64,000 bases of DNA from Patulibacter sp. SYSU D01012 (GCF_017916475.1 NZ_JAFMTB010000002.1:868001-932000), one strand, 5' to 3'. Counted from the first letter of the stretch, positions 35,926 through 47,170 are shown. Translations and numbers: made by a program. Notes: generated by a model from the letters alone, not told the origin.

Positions 35926-36042
35926 GTCTCCACCGTAGACGCCTCCCCACCCCCACTGCAACCCCAAAATCGTTTCACACTGAACGATGGCGTGAGGGCA
36001 CTCGTGTGGCGGGATCGCGGGGTGGATGGTCCACCAGAGGAC

Positions 36043-36087
36043 GAAGCGCCGCGGGCCCGGATCGACGATCCGGGCCCGCGGCGCTTC
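36043..36087 (-). terminator. Terminator of the ATP synthase operon
   Basis: A 45-nt inverted repeat with 22-nt perfect arms (36043-36064 and 36066-36087) around a single A, starting 22 bp past the atpC stop. It is the strongest hairpin in the window. Confidence 0.85.
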
Positions 36088-36108
36088 GGGGATGCGTGGG
36101 GACGGCGC

Positions 36109-36537
36109 TCAGCGCTGCGCGAGGGCGTCGCCGACGCGCACGAGGGCGTCGGCGCGGCGCTTGCCGGCCAGGGCCAGGCGGTGCGCCTCGGTGCCCTTCT
36201 CGGTGCCGGCCAGGCGCTCCTCGGCCTCGCGCAGGTCCGCCTCGACCTTCGAGCGGTCGTACTCCTCGACCGGGAACGCGTGGTCGACGAGCAGCAGGAC
36301 GCTGCCGTCCTGCGCGACCTGCAGGTAGCCGCCGGTCTGGACCCAGCGCTTGACCTCGCCGTCGTTCGGCAGCGTCACCCGCAGCTCGGCCGGCTCGAGC
36401 CGGCCGAGGAGCGGGACGTGCTTCGCGAGGATGCCGATCTCCCCCGCCACCGTGCGGGTCGAGACCTGCTGCACCTCGCCGGAGAAGAGCTCGCCGGTGG
36501 GCGTGAGGACCTCAGCGCGGAACGGGGTGTGAGCCAC
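36109..36537 (-). CDS. atpC: ATP synthase F1 subunit epsilon
   Basis: 142 residues. The N-terminal beta-sandwich is typical (FRAEVLTPTGELFSGEVQQV, GEIGILAKHVPLLGRLEP, VQTGGYLQVAQDGSVLLL), followed by the C-terminal helical hairpin (RSKVEADLREAEERLA) that inhibits ATP hydrolysis. It is the last gene of the atp operon, 5 bp after atpD, and is followed by the strong hairpin at 36043-36087. Confidence 0.95.
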   Translation of the reverse strand: MAHTPFRAEVLTPTGELFSGEVQQVSTRTVAGEIGILAKHVPLLGRLEPAELRVTLPNDGEVKRWVQTGGYLQVAQDGSVLLLVDHAFPVEEYDRSKVEADLREAEERLAGTEKGTEAHRLALAGKRRADALVRVGDALAQR

Positions 36538-36542
36538 GGCGA

Positions 36543-37988
<1,446 letters not shown>

Positions 37989-38903
37989 CTAGCTCAGCGC
38001 CTCGGCGCCCGCGACGACTTCCATGATTTCCTGCGTGATGTCGGCCTGGCGCGCGCGGTTCATCGCGAGCGTGAGGCTCTGGATGACATCCCCGGCGTTG
38101 TCCGACGCGCTGCGCATGGCGGTCATGCGCGCGCCGTGCTCGGACGCGGCCGACTCGAGGAGCGCGCGGAGCAGCGAGATCTCCACGAACTCCGGCACGA
38201 GCTCCGCGAGGATCTCGGCGGGGTCGGGCTCGTACTCCACGAGCGCCTTCGGGCCCGAGCCCTGGTCGGCCTCGCCGGCGAGGTCGTGCTCGCCGGCGTC
38301 GTCGACGACGCTCGCCGCGGCGAGGGGCAGGAGCGTCTCGCGACGGACCTCCTGCACCAGCGGCGAGACGTAGCCGTTGTAGATGACCTCGACGCGGTCC
38401 ACGTGGCCGTCCACGTACGCGGCCACCAGCGCCTCGGCCACCTCGGCCGCGTGCGACTGGTTCGGCGCGTCGGTGAAGCCGGTGTAGGCGCCGTCGACGG
38501 GACGGTTGCGGAAGTTCAGCGCGGCCTCGCCACGGCGACCCGTGACGTAGTAGCGCACCTCTTCGCCCTTCGCCTCGAGCTCCTCCGCCCGGGCGAGGCC
38601 CGCGCGCAGGATCTGCGAGTTGAAGGCGCCCGCCAGGCCGCGGTCGGCCGTCACGAGGACGAGGCCGACGACCTTCTCCTGCTCGTGCGTCTGCAGGACC
38701 GGCTGGGCCTGCAGCTCGCCGGCGCCGGCCGCGGCCGCGGCCTGGCTGGTCATGCGGCGCACCGCGTCCGCGTAGGGGCGCAGCGACGCCGCGCGCTGCT
38801 CGGCCTTGCGCAGGCGCGAGGCCGAGACCATCTCCATGGCCCGCGTGATCTTGCGGATGTTCTGGACCGAGGCGATCCGGGCTTTGACGTCGCTCTGCGC
38901 CAT
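37989..38903 (-). CDS. atpG: ATP synthase F1 subunit gamma
   Basis: 304 residues. The N-terminal (IASVQNIRKITRAMEMVSAS) and C-terminal (MRSASDNAGDVIQSLTLAMN) helices form the rotating coiled coil. The Rossmann-like middle includes TADRGLAGAFNSQILR. A Gln/Ala-rich and acidic insert (DQGSGPKALVEYEPDPAE region) is longer than in E. coli. It sits between atpA and atpD as usual. Confidence 0.97.
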   Translation of the reverse strand: MAQSDVKARIASVQNIRKITRAMEMVSASRLRKAEQRAASLRPYADAVRRMTSQAAAAAGAGELQAQPVLQTHEQEKVVGLVLVTADRGLAGAFNSQILRAGLARAEELEAKGEEVRYYVTGRRGEAALNFRNRPVDGAYTGFTDAPNQSHAAEVAEALVAAYVDGHVDRVEVIYNGYVSPLVQEVRRETLLPLAAASVVDDAGEHDLAGEADQGSGPKALVEYEPDPAEILAELVPEFVEISLLRALLESAASEHGARMTAMRSASDNAGDVIQSLTLAMNRARQADITQEIMEVVAGAEALS

Positions 38904-38938
38904 GCGTCAGCTCCCGAGGGGTCGGAGGGCGACGGCCA

Positions 38939-40495
38939 TCAGGCCGACGCGCCCTGCGTCAGCGGCTCGCCGTGCTCGTCGAGGTCGTAGCCGAAGTCCT
39001 GCTCCGTGAACTTCGCGACGAAGGCCTTGACCTCGCCGATCGTGTCGTCGGACCAGTCGCCCGACGCGATCTTCTCGCGCGTGCCGCCGATCTCGGACTT
39101 CGCCGACTCGACGAGACGCTCGAGGTAGTCCTCGACGCGGTCGACGGCGATGCGGTCCAGGTAGCCGTTCGTGGCGGCGTAGATCTGGATGACCTGGTCC
39201 TGGACCGGCAGCGGCGAGCGCTCGCCCTGGTTCAGCGTGCGCACGAGGCGCGCGCCGCGGTCGAGGGTCTTGCGCGTGTCGGCGTCCAGGTCGGAGCCGA
39301 ACTGCGCGAAGGCCTCGAGGTCGCGGTACTGCGACAGCGCGAGCTTCAGGCCGCCCTGGACCTTCTTCATCGGCTTCGTCTGCGCCGACGAGCCGACGCG
39401 GGAGACCGAGATGCCGACGTTGATCGCGGGGCGGACGCCCGAGTAGAACAGCTTCGGCTCGAGGAAGATCTGGCCGTCGGTGATCGAGATGACGTTCGTC
39501 GGGATGTACGCCGACACGTCGCCCGCCTGCGTCTCGATGATCGGCAGGGCGGTCATCGACCCGCCGCCGAGCTCGTCGGACAGCTTCACCGCGCGCTCGA
39601 GCAGGCGGGAGTGCAGGTAGAAGACGTCGCCCGGGTACGCCTCGCGGCCCGGCGGGCGGCGCAGCAGCAGGGACATCTGGCGGTACGCGAAGGCGTGCTT
39701 CGTCAGGTCGTCGTACACCGCGAGCGTGTGGCCGCCCTTGTACACGAAGTACTCGGCCATCGCGGCGCCCGCGTACGGCGCGACGTACTTGATCGGCGCG
39801 GCCTCGTCGGCGGACGCGGCGACGATGATCGTGGAGTCCAGCGCGCCGGCCTCGGCGAGGGTCTGGGCCAGGCCGACGACCGTGGCCATGCGCTGGCCGA
39901 TCGCGACGTAGACCGAGATGACCCCGGACTCCTTGTTGTTGATGATCGTGTCGATCGCGATCGACGTCTTGCCGGTCTGGCGGTCGCCGATGATGAGCTC
40001 GCGCTGGCCGCGGCCGACGGGGATCATGGCGTCGATCGCCTTGATGCCGGTCTGCAGCGGCTCGGTGACGGGCTGACGGGCGACGATGCCCGGCGCCTTG
40101 AACTCGAGCGGACGGGTCTCCGTCGTCTCGATGGGGCCCTTGCCGTCGAGCGGCACGCCGAGCGGGGAGACGATGCGGCCCAGCAGGGCCTCGCCGACCG
40201 GGATCTCGAGCAGCTTGCCGCTGCGCTTGACCGTGTCGCCCTCGACGACCTTCTCCCAGTCGCCGAAGAGCACGGCGCCGACGTTGTCGGAGTCGAGGTT
40301 CAGGGCCAGGCCGGTGACGCCGTGCGGGAACTCGAGGCGCTCGAGGGATACCGCGTTGTCCAGGCCGTGGACGCGCGCGATGCCGTCCGCGACGGAGAGG
40401 ACGGTGCCGACCTCGGTGAGCTCGGACGCGCCGGCGTCCAGGCCCTGGATGCGGCTCTTGAGGATGCTGGTGATCTCGTCGGGCTTGATCTGCAT
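38939..40495 (-). CDS. atpA: ATP synthase F1 subunit alpha
   Basis: 518 residues. The P-loop [14 protein letters not shown] lies near residue 170, and the conserved alpha-subunit stretches ([36 protein letters not shown]) are present. The N-terminus [17 protein letters not shown] binds the delta subunit. It is 26 bp downstream of atpH. Confidence 0.98.
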   Translation of the reverse strand: MQIKPDEITSILKSRIQGLDAGASELTEVGTVLSVADGIARVHGLDNAVSLERLEFPHGVTGLALNLDSDNVGAVLFGDWEKVVEGDTVKRSGKLLEIPVGEALLGRIVSPLGVPLDGKGPIETTETRPLEFKAPGIVARQPVTEPLQTGIKAIDAMIPVGRGQRELIIGDRQTGKTSIAIDTIINNKESGVISVYVAIGQRMATVVGLAQTLAEAGALDSTIIVAASADEAAPIKYVAPYAGAAMAEYFVYKGGHTLAVYDDLTKHAFAYRQMSLLLRRPPGREAYPGDVFYLHSRLLERAVKLSDELGGGSMTALPIIETQAGDVSAYIPTNVISITDGQIFLEPKLFYSGVRPAINVGISVSRVGSSAQTKPMKKVQGGLKLALSQYRDLEAFAQFGSDLDADTRKTLDRGARLVRTLNQGERSPLPVQDQVIQIYAATNGYLDRIAVDRVEDYLERLVESAKSEIGGTREKIASGDWSDDTIGEVKAFVAKFTEQDFGYDLDEHGEPLTQGASA

Positions 40496-40521
40496 GGAGC
40501 TTGGGTCCTTGAAAGGGCGGG

Positions 40522-41052
40522 TCAGCCGGCCGCGACCTGGCGGCGGAGCGACTCGAGGCGGTTACGGATGGAGGCGTCGAGGATCTGGTTGCCGACGCGG
40601 AGCGTCAGGCCCCCGACGAGATCGGGATCGACCGAGGTGGTGAGCTCGACCGTGCGACCGGTGCGGCGACCGATCTCGTCGCCGATGCGTTGGGCGGCCT
40701 GCTCGTCCAGCGCGACCGCGCTGGTGATCGTCACAGGCAGGAGCTTACGCTCCTCCCGCCACAGCCCGTCGAAGCTGCGCCGCAGGCGCGGCAGCAGGGG
40801 CAGACGGTGGTTCTCCACGAGCAGGTCGAGGAGGTTCATCAGCGCGGGCTCGCCGTCCACCACGAGGCGCGGCAAGGCGTCCCGCTTCTCGCCGCTCGTG
40901 AAGTACGGCGAGTAGAAGAACAGGCGCAGGTCCCGCGACGCCGCGAAGGCGTCGTCGAGCTGGGCCAGCTGCCCGGCCACCGTGTCGAGGGTGCCCTGGT
41001 CCCGGGCGACCTCGAACAGCGAGCGGGCGTAGACGCGAGCGATGTCTTCCAT
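40522..41052 (-). CDS. atpH: ATP synthase F1 subunit delta
   Basis: 176 residues. It opens [20 protein letters not shown], has the central [20 protein letters not shown] and ends in [22 protein letters not shown], the OSCP/delta family pattern. It links F1 to the b-subunit stalk. The start is 5 bp after the atpF stop. It is not fused to b, unlike the mycobacterial AtpFH arrangement. Confidence 0.96.
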   Translation of the reverse strand: MEDIARVYARSLFEVARDQGTLDTVAGQLAQLDDAFAASRDLRLFFYSPYFTSGEKRDALPRLVVDGEPALMNLLDLLVENHRLPLLPRLRRSFDGLWREERKLLPVTITSAVALDEQAAQRIGDEIGRRTGRTVELTTSVDPDLVGGLTLRVGNQILDASIRNRLESLRRQVAAG

Positions 41053-41057
41053 GGTTC

Positions 41058-41642
41058 CTAGCTCCGGCCCTGGCCCGAGAGCTGCGAGAAGTCGATCTCG
41101 CTCAGGGCCTCGTCGAGCAGGCGCTGCTGGTCCTCGGGGGTCAGCGTCTTGCGGGTGACCTTCGCGGTCGCCTCGACGGTCAGCGCGGCGACCTCGCCGC
41201 GCAGCTCGTCCTTGGCGCGGCGCGTCTCCGCCTCGATGTCGCGGCGGGCCTGCTCCACGAGGGACTCGCGGGTCTTGCGCCCCTCCTCGATGGCCTCGCG
41301 CTCGGCCTGCTCGCCGGAGCGACGGGCACGGGCGACGATCTCCTCGCTCTCCGCGCGGGCGGCGGCGAGCTGCTGGCGGTACTCCTCGGCCAGGCGCTCG
41401 GCCTCGGCCTTCGCGTCCTCGGACGCCTTGATCCGGTCCTCGATCGCGCGCTGGCGCTTGTCGATCACGTCGCGGATCGGCGGCCAGGCGTACTTCGCGA
41501 GGACGAACAGGGAGATGACGAAGACCAGCAGCACCCAGATCATCAGGCCCGGCACGGGCTTGACGAGCGGGTTCAGGTCATCGCTCCCTTCCTCGGCGGC
41601 GGCCAGGACCAGGGTCCCGGACGTGGTCAACGTGGCCAGCAT
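41058..41642 (-). CDS. atpF: ATP synthase F0 subunit b
   Basis: 194 residues. A 30-residue leader with Ala/Glu precedes the membrane helix (MIWVLLVFVISLFVLAKYAW), then a long charged coiled coil (residues about 70-175) forms the peripheral stalk. Only one b gene is present, so the stalk should be a homodimer. It starts 4 bp after the atpE stop. Confidence 0.95.
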   Translation of the reverse strand: MLATLTTSGTLVLAAAEEGSDDLNPLVKPVPGLMIWVLLVFVISLFVLAKYAWPPIRDVIDKRQRAIEDRIKASEDAKAEAERLAEEYRQQLAAARAESEEIVARARRSGEQAEREAIEEGRKTRESLVEQARRDIEAETRRAKDELRGEVAALTVEATAKVTRKTLTPEDQQRLLDEALSEIDFSQLSGQGRS

Positions 41643-41646
41643 CGGA

Positions 41647-41937
41647 TCAGACGAAGAACGCGATGAGGCCCGCGACGAAGCCGTAGAAGACCGTGGCCTC
41701 GGTCAGCGCGAAGCCGAGGAACATGCGGCCCTGGAGGTCACCGGCGAGGTCGGGCTGGCGGGAGATGGCCTCGATCGTCTTGCCGAAGATGAAGCCGACG
41801 CCGATGCCGGTGCCGAGCGCCGCAAGACCGGTGCCCAGGCCCAGGCCGATGGCGCGGCCGGCCTTCTCGCCGGCGGCCGTCGCGGTGTCGAGGCTCTCGG
41901 CGGCCTGCGCGAGCGTGGTGATGATGGAGATGTCCAC
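41647..41937 (-). CDS. atpE: ATP synthase F0 subunit c
   Basis: 96 residues, about 20 longer than E. coli at the N-terminus ([17 protein letters not shown]). Helix 1 is Gly-rich ([20 protein letters not shown]) with the polar loop SRQPDL; helix 2 carries the ion-binding Glu in [16 protein letters not shown]. There is no Gln in helix 1 and no ES pair in helix 2, so it fits a proton-type rather than a sodium-type ring. The GTG start has a strong Shine-Dalgarno AAAGGAG at 5 nt, fitting its high copy need. Confidence 0.97.
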   Translation of the reverse strand: MDISIITTLAQAAESLDTATAAGEKAGRAIGLGLGTGLAALGTGIGVGFIFGKTIEAISRQPDLAGDLQGRMFLGFALTEATVFYGFVAGLIAFFV

Positions 41938-41947
41938 GGGTGCTCCT

Positions 41948-42865
41948 TTAGTGCTCCTCGGCGACGGCGCCGCCGATGTAGATCGCGGTGAGGGTGCTGA
42001 AGATGAACGCCTGGAGGGCAGCCACCAGGGTCAGTTCGAAGAGGAAGAAGACGACGGCGATCGCGGCGGTCGCGATGCCGAGGATCCCTGCGCCGACCCA
42101 GCCCGGCTCGAGCAGGACGACGAGGCCGCCGGCCATGAACAGGATCAGCAGGTGGCCGGCCAGGATGTTGGCGTAGAGACGCAGCGAGAGCGAGATGAGC
42201 CGGACGAAGTGCGACAGGATCTCGATCGGGTACATCAGCGGCAGGATCCACCAGGGCAGGCCGCTCGGGACCAGGCCCTTGACGTAGCCGAAGACGCCGT
42301 GCTTGCGGATGCCGACGACGTTGTAGGAGATCCACACCACGAGCGCCAGGATCAGCGGCATCGAGATGTTCGCCGTCGCGGCGTAGAGCGCGAAGGCGGG
42401 GATGTCGGCGCCGAAGACGCTGAACGTGTGCTCCTGGTTCGTCGGCAGCGGCAGGTAGCCGAGGACGTTCGAGAAGTAGATGAAGAAGAAGAGCGTCGCG
42501 ATGAAGGGGAACCACGTGCGCGCGGTCTTCTTCGACGCGATGTTGTCGCCGACGATCGTGGAGTCGACGAACTCGTACGCCCACTCCACGACGGTCTCGG
42601 CGCGCCCCCGCGGGTGCGCCTGCATGCGCCGCGCGATGAGCACGAGCGTCAGCACCGTCAGGAGGCCGGCGAGGATGACGTACAGGACGGCCTTGCTGAT
42701 CGACAGGTCGATGCCGAACAGCTCCATGTGCGGCCCGATCAGCGGCTTGCTGACGTCGAACTCGGCATCGGGCTTGAACTCGTCCGCCGCCGAGGCGAGC
42801 GCCGGCGCGGCTAGCGCGGCGACGAGCGGGGTGGCGGCCATCAGGGCGCGGTGGCGCAGCTTCAC
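41948..42865 (-). CDS. atpB: ATP synthase F0 subunit a
   Basis: 305 residues. A cleavable-looking N-terminus ([20 protein letters not shown]) precedes the first helix, followed by five or six membrane helices. The essential Arg lies in [19 protein letters not shown], with the Gln/Glu-bearing last helices [18 protein letters not shown]. It forms the proton half-channels. Its ATG overlaps the stop of the AtpI-like gene (ATGA). Confidence 0.96.
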   Translation of the reverse strand: MKLRHRALMAATPLVAALAAPALASAADEFKPDAEFDVSKPLIGPHMELFGIDLSISKAVLYVILAGLLTVLTLVLIARRMQAHPRGRAETVVEWAYEFVDSTIVGDNIASKKTARTWFPFIATLFFFIYFSNVLGYLPLPTNQEHTFSVFGADIPAFALYAATANISMPLILALVVWISYNVVGIRKHGVFGYVKGLVPSGLPWWILPLMYPIEILSHFVRLISLSLRLYANILAGHLLILFMAGGLVVLLEPGWVGAGILGIATAAIAVVFFLFELTLVAALQAFIFSTLTAIYIGGAVAEEH

Positions 42866-43257
42866 GATTGCCCCTCCGAGGGGTGCTGGACCGGGGCCGG
42901 GCGCCCGCCATGGTTGGCGTGCAGCACCAGGCTGGTGACGAAGTGGACGGTGAACACGACGACCGCGAGGATGACGGCCGCGAAGCCGGTCTCTCGGTCG
43001 GTCAGGAGGCCGACGAGGAGCGCGGCGAGGCCCGGGATCCAGGCCCGGCTCACGACGCCGACGGCGACGAAGTTGAGGGCGCGCCCCGCGTCCTTGCCCT
43101 CCGCCTCCGCGCGGGCGACGAGGTACGCGTTGACGACGCGCTGCGCGATCCAGGCGACGGCCACGGAGACCCAGGCCAGGATCGGCAGGTCGGCGACCAC
43201 GAACACCACGAGGGCGAGCAGCAGGACGACGAGGTCCAGGAGGCGAGCGACCTTCAC
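42862..43257 (-). CDS. AtpI-like membrane protein of the ATP synthase operon
   Basis: 131 residues with four hydrophobic segments (LLDLVVLLLALVVFVV, LAWVSVAVAWIA, AWIPGLAALLVGLL, AAVILAVVVFTVHFVTSLVL) in the position of atpI. AtpI helps assemble the c ring in some bacteria. It overlaps atpB by 4 nt and lies 4 bp after the smaller membrane-protein gene, so it is the second gene of the operon. Confidence 0.8.
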   Translation of the reverse strand: MKVARLLDLVVLLLALVVFVVADLPILAWVSVAVAWIAQRVVNAYLVARAEAEGKDAGRALNFVAVGVVSRAWIPGLAALLVGLLTDRETGFAAVILAVVVFTVHFVTSLVLHANHGGRPAPVQHPSEGQS

Positions 43258-43261
43258 GCGG

Positions 43262-43456
43262 TCACGGCTCCCGGAACGTGCGGATGACGAGCGCCATGCC
43301 CGCGACGAACCCGACGGCCGCCCCCGCGAGGGTGAGCGGGAGCGTCGGCCCCGTGAGGGCGCCCAGCGCGAACCCCAGCGCGGCGGCCACCAGGATGGTG
43401 GCGACCAGCAGCGCGCCCGCGCCGAGCCCTCGGCCGGATGGAGGGGGCGTGGACAC
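43262..43456 (-). CDS. Small AtpZ/AtpI-like membrane protein, first gene of atp operon
   Basis: 64 residues from the GTG at 43456, with two hydrophobic helices (GALLVATILVAAALGFALGA and LTLAGAAVGFVAGMALVI) and a Pro-rich start, matching the small two-helix AtpZ-type proteins that precede atpI. An alternative GTG at 43558 would add 34 Arg-rich residues; neither start has a Shine-Dalgarno, and I prefer the shorter form on protein grounds. The promoter-like TAGTCT is at 43574-43579. Confidence 0.62.
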   Translation of the reverse strand: MSTPPPSGRGLGAGALLVATILVAAALGFALGALTGPTLPLTLAGAAVGFVAGMALVIRTFREP

Positions 43457-43835
43457 GGGACGGCGAAGTCGTGGGGCGGCGGTCGTGCGAGAGCATCGAT
43501 CGAGCTGCCGGGGATCCCGAGGGATCAGGCCGAAGAGGACTGGGCGTCCGCTCCGCACCCGGCGAGGGGCAGCAGACTACCCGAACGGCCCGCGCCGTGC
43601 CACCAGCCAGGCGCGCGAAATCGCCCGTGGTGACGGGGGACGCGTGGGTTCGCGCCGGGATGCACGAGGGCTCGTGCCTTGGCGCATAAGCGCTCGTGCC
43701 CAAGCGCACGAAGCGGATCTCCGCGCCGGGGTCGCGTGGACGGTCGTCCGTCTCGCGACCCGGGGCGCTCGTCGGGGTTCGCCGCTCCCACGGGGTCCCC
43801 TCCCCCGTGATCGGCGGCGGACGCCGGAACTCGAG
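43457..43835. other. 379-bp gap upstream of the atp operon
   Basis: No convincing gene on either strand. It holds the atp operon -10 box TAGTCT (43574-43579, minus) and, 83-138 bp further upstream of it, a cluster of four GCACGA(G/A) motifs between 43662 and 43712 (plus, minus, minus, plus orientation). Two of these form the near-palindrome GCACGAG-GG-CTCGTGC. The rest is GC-rich sequence up to the antiporter stop at 43836. Confidence 0.6.
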
Positions 43836-45611
43836 TCAGGCGGCGCAGGCGCCGATGACCTCCTGCCACCACCCGGCCTCGGCGTCGTCGGTGGCGCGGT
43901 CGAGCCGCCGCCGGGCCTGCTGCTGGACGGCCTGGCGGGATCCCACCATCACGACGGGGCCGGAGACGGCGTAGCGCCCGTCCTCGAGGACGACGAGGGC
44001 GCCCGGGCGGTCGTGGCGCAGCCGCAGCCGCTCGACGACCGCGATCCCGCCGACCGTCGCGGGGACGGCGGGGTCGCCGTCGCGGGCGTCCCACGGGCCG
44101 GTGCGGAAGATCGGGGCGATCGCGACGAGCCGCCGGGCGGGCCGCGGCGGCGGACCGACGGGCCCGTCGCGCCAGCGCTCGACGAGCGCCGGGATCTCGT
44201 GCGCGACCTCGCGCCGGGCGAGCACGTGCAGGCGGTCCCCGGCCAGCAGGCGGGTGGAGCCGCGGGGCAGCAGGGCCTCGCTCCCGCGGACCAGGACGTT
44301 GACCAGCGCCTCGCGCGGCAGCCCCAGGTCGCGCACCCGGGCGCCGACCATCGCGTCGTCCTCGCGGACGCGCACCTCGAGCACCTCGGCCCCGAGGCGC
44401 CGGATCGCCATGACCTCGACGAGCGGCCGGTCGATGGCCGGGCGCGTCGTCGTGACCCGCAGCGCGCGCGCGAGCGACTCGAACGTCACGCCCTGCAGGA
44501 CCGTGGACAGCAGCACCACGAAGAAGACGATCGCCAGGAACTCCTGCGCCCGGGGCACGCCCGCGATGACGGGGAACGTCGCGAAGACGATCGGGACCGC
44601 GCCGCGCAGGCCCGCCCACGACATCGCGGCCTGCTCCCCGCGCGTGAAGCGCAGCGGCGCGAGCAGCAGGTGGACGGCGGCAGGCCGGCCGAGCAGCAGG
44701 AGCGCGGCGGTGACGACGAGACCCTCCACCCAGACGTCGCCGAGCGCCTGGGGCGACACGAGCAGGCCCAGCGACAGGAACATCGCGAGCTGGGCGACCC
44801 ACGCCAGCCCGTCGTGGAAGGCGGTGATCGAGCGCTTGCCGTGGATCGGGCCGCTGCCGAGCGCGAGGCCCGCCACGTAGACGGCGAGGAGCCCCGAGCC
44901 GTGGAGGGTGGCGGCGACGGCGTAGGCGAGGATCGCGGTCGCCAGCGAGGCGACGGGGTACAGCCCCTCGCTGGCCAGCCGCGCCCGCCGGAACGCCCAG
45001 ACGGCGAGCGCGCCGATCGCGGCGCCGACGACCGCGTCGATCGTCAGCTCGGTGACCATGCCGACGAACAGGTCGACGACGGTGCCCTCGTCCTGCACGA
45101 TGTCGATGAGCCCGATGACGAGCAGGGCCGTCACGGGGTCGTTCATGCCCGCCTCGCCCTCGAGCGTGCGGGCCAGCCGCCGCCGCAGGGTCGAGCCGCG
45201 CAGGAGCGCGAAGATCGCGGCCCCGTCCGTGGAGGCCATGATCGCCGCGAGCAGCAGGCCCTGCTCGAAGCTCAGGTCGAGCGTCAGGTAGGCGACGGTG
45301 CCGACGACCGCGGTGGTCACCAGGACGCCGAGGGTCGCGAGCGCGGCGGCCGGCACGATCACCGGCCGGATCTCGCGCAGCCCGGACGCCAGGCCGCCCT
45401 CGAACAGGATGAGCACCAGCGCGACGAGCCCGACGTCGCGGATCAGCGTGGCGTCGCGCACCTCGACGACGTCGGCGCCGGACGGGCCGGCGAGCATCCC
45501 GAGGAGCAGGAAGACGACGAGCGCCGGGACCCGTAGTCGCCCGGCGAAGAGCGAGGCCGCCAGGCCCGCCACCAGCAGGAGGCCGGCGAGCAGGAGGACC
45601 GAGGCGAGCAC
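43836..45611 (-). CDS. K+/H+ (or Na+/H+) antiporter, CPA1 family with RCK_C domain (NhaP2-like)
   Basis: 591 residues. The membrane part (residues 1-390) has about 12 helices with the conserved ASTDGAAIFALLRG and GEAGMNDPVTALLVIGL, the CPA1 ion-binding Asp region. A cytoplasmic TrkA-C (RCK_C) domain follows (EVRVREDDAMVGARVRDLGL), then a further domain of about 100 residues ending GWWQEVIGACAA. It exports K+ or Na+ for protons. The GTG start is 7 nt past TAGGAT (45619-45624). Confidence 0.9.
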   Translation of the reverse strand: MLASVLLLAGLLLVAGLAASLFAGRLRVPALVVFLLLGMLAGPSGADVVEVRDATLIRDVGLVALVLILFEGGLASGLREIRPVIVPAAALATLGVLVTTAVVGTVAYLTLDLSFEQGLLLAAIMASTDGAAIFALLRGSTLRRRLARTLEGEAGMNDPVTALLVIGLIDIVQDEGTVVDLFVGMVTELTIDAVVGAAIGALAVWAFRRARLASEGLYPVASLATAILAYAVAATLHGSGLLAVYVAGLALGSGPIHGKRSITAFHDGLAWVAQLAMFLSLGLLVSPQALGDVWVEGLVVTAALLLLGRPAAVHLLLAPLRFTRGEQAAMSWAGLRGAVPIVFATFPVIAGVPRAQEFLAIVFFVVLLSTVLQGVTFESLARALRVTTTRPAIDRPLVEVMAIRRLGAEVLEVRVREDDAMVGARVRDLGLPREALVNVLVRGSEALLPRGSTRLLAGDRLHVLARREVAHEIPALVERWRDGPVGPPPRPARRLVAIAPIFRTGPWDARDGDPAVPATVGGIAVVERLRLRHDRPGALVVLEDGRYAVSGPVVMVGSRQAVQQQARRRLDRATDDAEAGWWQEVIGACAA

Positions 45612-45701
45612 CCCGACGATCCTATCGGCGCCCCCGCGCCGCGCCCCCTGCCGCGGGGGCGCGCGCGGGTCGCGGCGGACGCGCCGCCACGGAGGGGTGG
45701 G

Positions 45702-45863
45702 TCAGTCGTCGAGCGGAACGAAGTCGCTCTTCGCCGCGCCGCAGACGGGGCAGCACCAGCCGTCGGGGATGTCCTCGAAGGCCGTTCCGGGCGGGATCCC
45801 CCCGTCCGGGTCGCCCTCCTCGGGGTCGTAGATGAACCCGCACGGCTCACAGATCCACTGCAT
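45702..45863 (-). CDS. Rubredoxin
   Basis: 53 residues, complete. The two iron-binding Cys pairs are [12 protein letters not shown] and [14 protein letters not shown], with the Pro/Gly-rich loop between ([16 protein letters not shown]). It is a small electron carrier, often a partner of alkane hydroxylases or of oxygen/peroxide reduction; no such partner is adjacent, so its job is open. A TACAAC box and a G-run precede the ATG. Confidence 0.93.
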   Translation of the reverse strand: MQWICEPCGFIYDPEEGDPDGGIPPGTAFEDIPDGWCCPVCGAAKSDFVPLDD

Positions 45864-45916
45864 CGGCCCCCAGTTGTACCGACTCGACGGCGGCGGGCCG
45901 CCGGCGCCGGGCCCGG

Positions 45917-47140
45917 TCAGGGACGGGCGGCGGGGTCCGCGGCGGAGGTCGTCAGCTCGTCCTCCGTGATCGCGTCGATCTCGCCGGTCTCGAGCGAGCG
46001 CGCGACGTGCGAGTCGATCTCGGCGTCGGTCGCGTGCGGCCGGATGCGGCGCATGCGCAGCGCGTCGAGCCGGCGCAGCTTCAGGATCTCGAGGACGAGC
46101 ACCAGGTAGACGCTGAAGCTGAGCACCGCGAGCGTGATGACGACCATGACCGCGGTCCATGCGGGCGAGTACCCCTCGCGATTGGGGCTGTACGGCACGA
46201 ACCCGAGCGCGACCGCGAGCCCCGCGAGCGACGCCGCCCACGCGTACAGGTAGAGCACCGTCCGGCGCGGACTGAAGCCGATCCGGGTGAGCCGGTGGTG
46301 GAAGTGGTTCTGGTCGGCGTTGTAGATCGGGACGCCGGACTTCAGGCGCTTGAGCACCACGAACGTCGTGTCGAGCATCGGCAGCGCGAGGACGACGAAC
46401 GGCACGACGAGGGCGAGGACGGCGTTCGTCTTGACGGACCCCTCGACGGCGACGGCGGCGAGCAGGTAGCCGAGCAGCAGCGCCCCCGCGTCGCCCATGA
46501 AGACCCGCGCGGGGTGGAAGTTGTGGACGAGGAACCCCGCGGCGGCGCCGGCCGTCGCGCCCGCCAGCAGGGACGCGTGGGTGGTGCCCAGGTTCCACGC
46601 GACGATGCCCATCGCGACCGCGGCGATCGCCGAGACGCCCGCGGCGAGGCCGTCGATGCCGTCGGAGAAGTTGACGACGTTCATGAGCGCCACGAACCCC
46701 AGGACGGTGAGCGGCGCCCCGAAGTCGTGGAACTGCACGGCCCCCAGGAACGGGAAGGTGATGTTCTCGACGACGACGTGCTGCGAGACCGGGATCGCCG
46801 CCGCGACGATCTGGCCCGCGAGCTTGACGAGCCACGGCAGGTCGAAGCGGTCGTCGATCGCGCCGACCACCGCGATGACGACGCCGCCGAGGAGGACCGC
46901 GTCGAGCTCGGACTGGAAGCCCGCCCAGCTGGGCGGCAGCCGGAGGAGCAGGACCGTGACGCCGACGGCGGCCAGGATCGCGAGCCCGCCGAGCAGCGGC
47001 GTGCCGCCGGCGGCGAGGCCGCGGCCCCGGGGGCGATCGACGGCGCCGACCAGCCGGGCGAAGCGCGCCACCAGGGGGGTGGCGACCGCGGCCACCGCGA
47101 AGGCGACCAGCAGCCCCACGACGGGATCGCGCCAGGTCAT
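45917..47140 (-). CDS. Undecaprenyl-phosphate sugar-1-phosphate transferase (WecA/TagO, MraY family)
   Basis: 407 residues with about 11 membrane helices. Conserved motifs are [33 protein letters not shown], the catalytic [15 protein letters not shown] and the [10 protein letters not shown] cytoplasmic loop, typical of GlcNAc-1-P transferases that begin polysaccharide or arabinogalactan-like linkage units. The last 70 residues form a charged cytoplasmic tail. It occupies the usual actinobacterial place before atp, though rubredoxin and the antiporter lie between. The ATG is 9 nt past TAGCAT (47150-47155). Confidence 0.92.
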   Translation of the reverse strand: MTWRDPVVGLLVAFAVAAVATPLVARFARLVGAVDRPRGRGLAAGGTPLLGGLAILAAVGVTVLLLRLPPSWAGFQSELDAVLLGGVVIAVVGAIDDRFDLPWLVKLAGQIVAAAIPVSQHVVVENITFPFLGAVQFHDFGAPLTVLGFVALMNVVNFSDGIDGLAAGVSAIAAVAMGIVAWNLGTTHASLLAGATAGAAAGFLVHNFHPARVFMGDAGALLLGYLLAAVAVEGSVKTNAVLALVVPFVVLALPMLDTTFVVLKRLKSGVPIYNADQNHFHHRLTRIGFSPRRTVLYLYAWAASLAGLAVALGFVPYSPNREGYSPAWTAVMVVITLAVLSFSVYLVLVLEILKLRRLDALRMRRIRPHATDAEIDSHVARSLETGEIDAITEDELTTSAADPAARP

Positions 47141-47170
47141 GCCGACCGCATGCTAGACCCGGGACCGGCC

